Of a stretch of DNA of 30,515 nt, positions 29,547-30,515 are shown piece by piece. Every line of letters begins with the position of its first letter. The stretch's first letter is position 1. The DNA is from Candidatus Omnitrophota bacterium (lineage in GTDB: Bacteria > Omnitrophota > Gorgyraeia > Duberdicusellales > 4484-171). Made by a program: the position numbers and the translations under genes. The notes beneath the pieces were generated by a model. It was given only the letters and a program-made list of their open reading frames with translations. It was not told where the DNA came from and did no database searches. Location of the stretch: positions 1 to 30,515 of the forward strand of contig JALOCC010000022.1 in NCBI GenBank assembly GCA_023227945.1, read 5' to 3'.

Positions 29547-29630
29547 TCAGCTATGAGTCGTCAGCGTTCAGCCCCCCAAGGGGTGCCCCTGAAGGGCAGC
29601 TGATGGCTGAAAACTGAGAGCTGAGAGCTA
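29547..29630. repeat. Palindromic repeat of ctgag/cagct words
   Basis: Cagctatgagtcgtcagcgt is mirrored by ctgatggctgaaaactgaga followed by gctgagagct, around a central ccccaagggg/cccctgaagggg part. It fills the gap before the STAS ribosome-binding site AAGGAGG. Confidence 0.75.
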
Positions 29631-29644
29631 TTTAAGGAGGCAAT

Positions 29645-29980
29645 ATGAACATAACTGAAGAAAAAAAAGGCGGAATAACAATTTGTAACATAAGCGGTGA
29701 AATTAATATAACTACTTCACCGCAGCTGCGTAAGTCCTTTGAGTCTTTTGTTGAAGCTAATGTAGCAAAAATAGTTGTAGATTTTTCTCAGGTATCTTAT
29801 ATTGATAGTTCAGGGCTTGCTACTTTTATAGAACTTCTGCAGCGGCTTAAAAAAATAGGCGGCACCTTTCGTATATGCAATATGAATCAAAAAGTTAAGA
29901 ATATTTTTGAGGTAACTAAATTACACAAACTTTTTGAAATCTTTGATACGCGGGAAGCAGCATTAAGTAATTTTTTATGA
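29645..29980 (+). CDS. STAS-domain protein (anti-sigma factor antagonist or MlaB-like)
   Basis: The 111-residue protein is one STAS domain: ICNISGEINITTSPQLRKSF, KIVVDFSQVSYIDSSGLATF and FRICNMNQKVKNIFEVTKLH. The DSSGL motif contains the Ser phosphorylated in SpoIIAA/RsbV. Its stop overlaps the mlaE start as ATGA, which suggests coupled translation. STAS proteins such as MlaB are parts of the Mla lipid transporter, so it may serve as the Mla subunit, be a classic antagonist, or do both. Confidence 0.9.
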   Translation: MNITEEKKGGITICNISGEINITTSPQLRKSFESFVEANVAKIVVDFSQVSYIDSSGLATFIELLQRLKKIGGTFRICNMNQKVKNIFEVTKLHKLFEIFDTREAALSNFL

Positions 29981-30515
29981 TAACTGGTATAGGTAAAACA
30001 ACAATTAACTTCATTAAGAATATAAGCGGCGTAATCAAGCTTTTGGCGGATATATTATACTGGATGATAATCGGCCCATTCAAAGGCAAATCCGCCCAGC
30101 GCGAGAGTATATTCAGCCAGATGATTTTTACCGGGCTTCGTTCAGCACCGATTGTATTTTTTGTAACCATTTTTACCGGCATAGTTTTGGCTATGCAGTC
30201 AGCTTACCAGCTTCAAAAAATGGGGGCTGTACTTTATGTCGCTTCCTTAGTTGCGGTTTCCTTATGCAGGGAACTTGGCCCAGTGCTGACTGCCCTTGTC
30301 GTTGCCGGGCGCGTTGGTTCTGCTTTCGCAGCCGAACTTGGCACAATGAAAGTCAGCGAACAAATAGAGGCTCTTGATACCATGGCAATAAATCCCGTCA
30401 GGTTCCTGGCAGTCCCCCGGTTTATTGCATTATTTTTTATGTTACCCTGCCTTACAATTTTAGGGAATTTATCGGGAATGGTAGGTGGGTATTTAGTCGG
30501 GGCCTATAGCCTAAA
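29977..30515 (+). CDS. mlaE: MlaE-family lipid ABC transporter permease, 3' end cut by window edge
   Basis: 179 residues are visible to the window end with no stop. LRSAPIVFFVTIFTGIVLAM and GAVLYVASLVAVSLCRELGP begin the permease domain, followed by the signature TALVVAGRVGSAFAAELGTM and KVSEQIEALDTMAINPVRFL, then AVPRFIALFFMLPCL. MlaE forms the dimeric membrane core of the system that moves phospholipids between inner and outer membranes, with MlaF ATPase and MlaD. The ATG at 29977 overlaps the STAS stop by four bases. MlaF and MlaD would be expected just beyond the edge. Confidence 0.95.
   Translation, partial: MITGIGKTTINFIKNISGVIKLLADILYWMIIGPFKGKSAQRESIFSQMIFTGLRSAPIVFFVTIFTGIVLAMQSAYQLQKMGAVLYVASLVAVSLCRELGPVLTALVVAGRVGSAFAAELGTMKVSEQIEALDTMAINPVRFLAVPRFIALFFMLPCLTILGNLSGMVGGYLVGAYSL

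Overview
The window reads as a piece of chromosome from an AT-rich, diderm, probably anaerobic bacterium. The gene content suggests an uncultured lineage such as Omnitrophota (OP3) or a relative; this is inferred from the overall gene mix and is not proven by any single marker. Diderm signs are the GspA/GspB pair, an AsmA-like protein, a TonB-dependent receptor and an MlaE permease. Anaerobic or redox-stress signs are rubrerythrin, a hybrid-cluster protein behind an Rrf2 regulator, and several radical SAM enzymes. No rRNA, tRNA, CRISPR array, transposase or phage gene was seen.

Layout. 1-1303: GspA-like ATPase (cut by the left edge) and GspB. 1484-6067 (+): RlmN, a VTT/DedA membrane protein, an RsmB/RsmF-type m5C methyltransferase, and a large radical SAM protein ending in a terminator shared with HU. 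6098-7933: HU (-) and, divergent from it, a COG2521-type methyltransferase with an overlapping TPR protein (+). 7952-14031 (-): IspH, a GH94-type phosphorylase and an 820-residue AsmA-like protein. 14515-17521 (+): a thioredoxin/DsbD-like electron-transfer protein, a DUF1573-like partner and a radical SAM protein. 17639-20929 (+): a stand-alone NIL domain, a 53-residue coiled-coil protein, a PP-loop/NFACT-R-type protein and a TonB receptor. 21130-24729 (+): cyclophilin, rubrerythrin, a leader ORF, Rrf2 and Hcp. 24865-26341 (+): a Met-rich membrane protein, a DUF4412-like exported protein and an ArfB-like release factor. 26342-27626: a c-di-GMP-I riboswitch with two terminators, controlling a ribbon-helix-helix-like protein and a TIGR04073-type exported protein, then a structured 3' region. 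28100-30515 (+): OsmC, DUF1622, an anti-sigma-type HATPase, a STAS protein and MlaE (cut by the right edge).

The most unusual aspect is the intergenic DNA. Many gaps hold a large imperfect palindrome built from short degenerate words repeated every 8-12 bp, with a different word in nearly every gap. The clearest is at 16107-16200: four 11-mers, a central CAATTG, then four reverse-complement 11-mers. Another family occurs as two 90-bp copies in opposite orientation plus a 20-bp minimal copy. A third group is perfect 13-15-bp hairpins with TTAA at or near the arm ends. A fourth is a 120-bp element with 25-bp terminal inverted repeats. One GC-rich palindromic block appears to have entered the GH94 reading frame, as Rickettsia palindromic elements do.

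Other points of note are the riboswitch, in which each terminator carries nine bases complementary to a different part of the aptamer; an Rrf2-type operator with a 28-codon leader ORF and hairpin before Rrf2-Hcp; a second ribosome-binding site and start at the predicted signal-peptide cleavage point of the cyclophilin; and the HATPase-STAS-MlaE cluster, which suggests partner-switching control of lipid transport.
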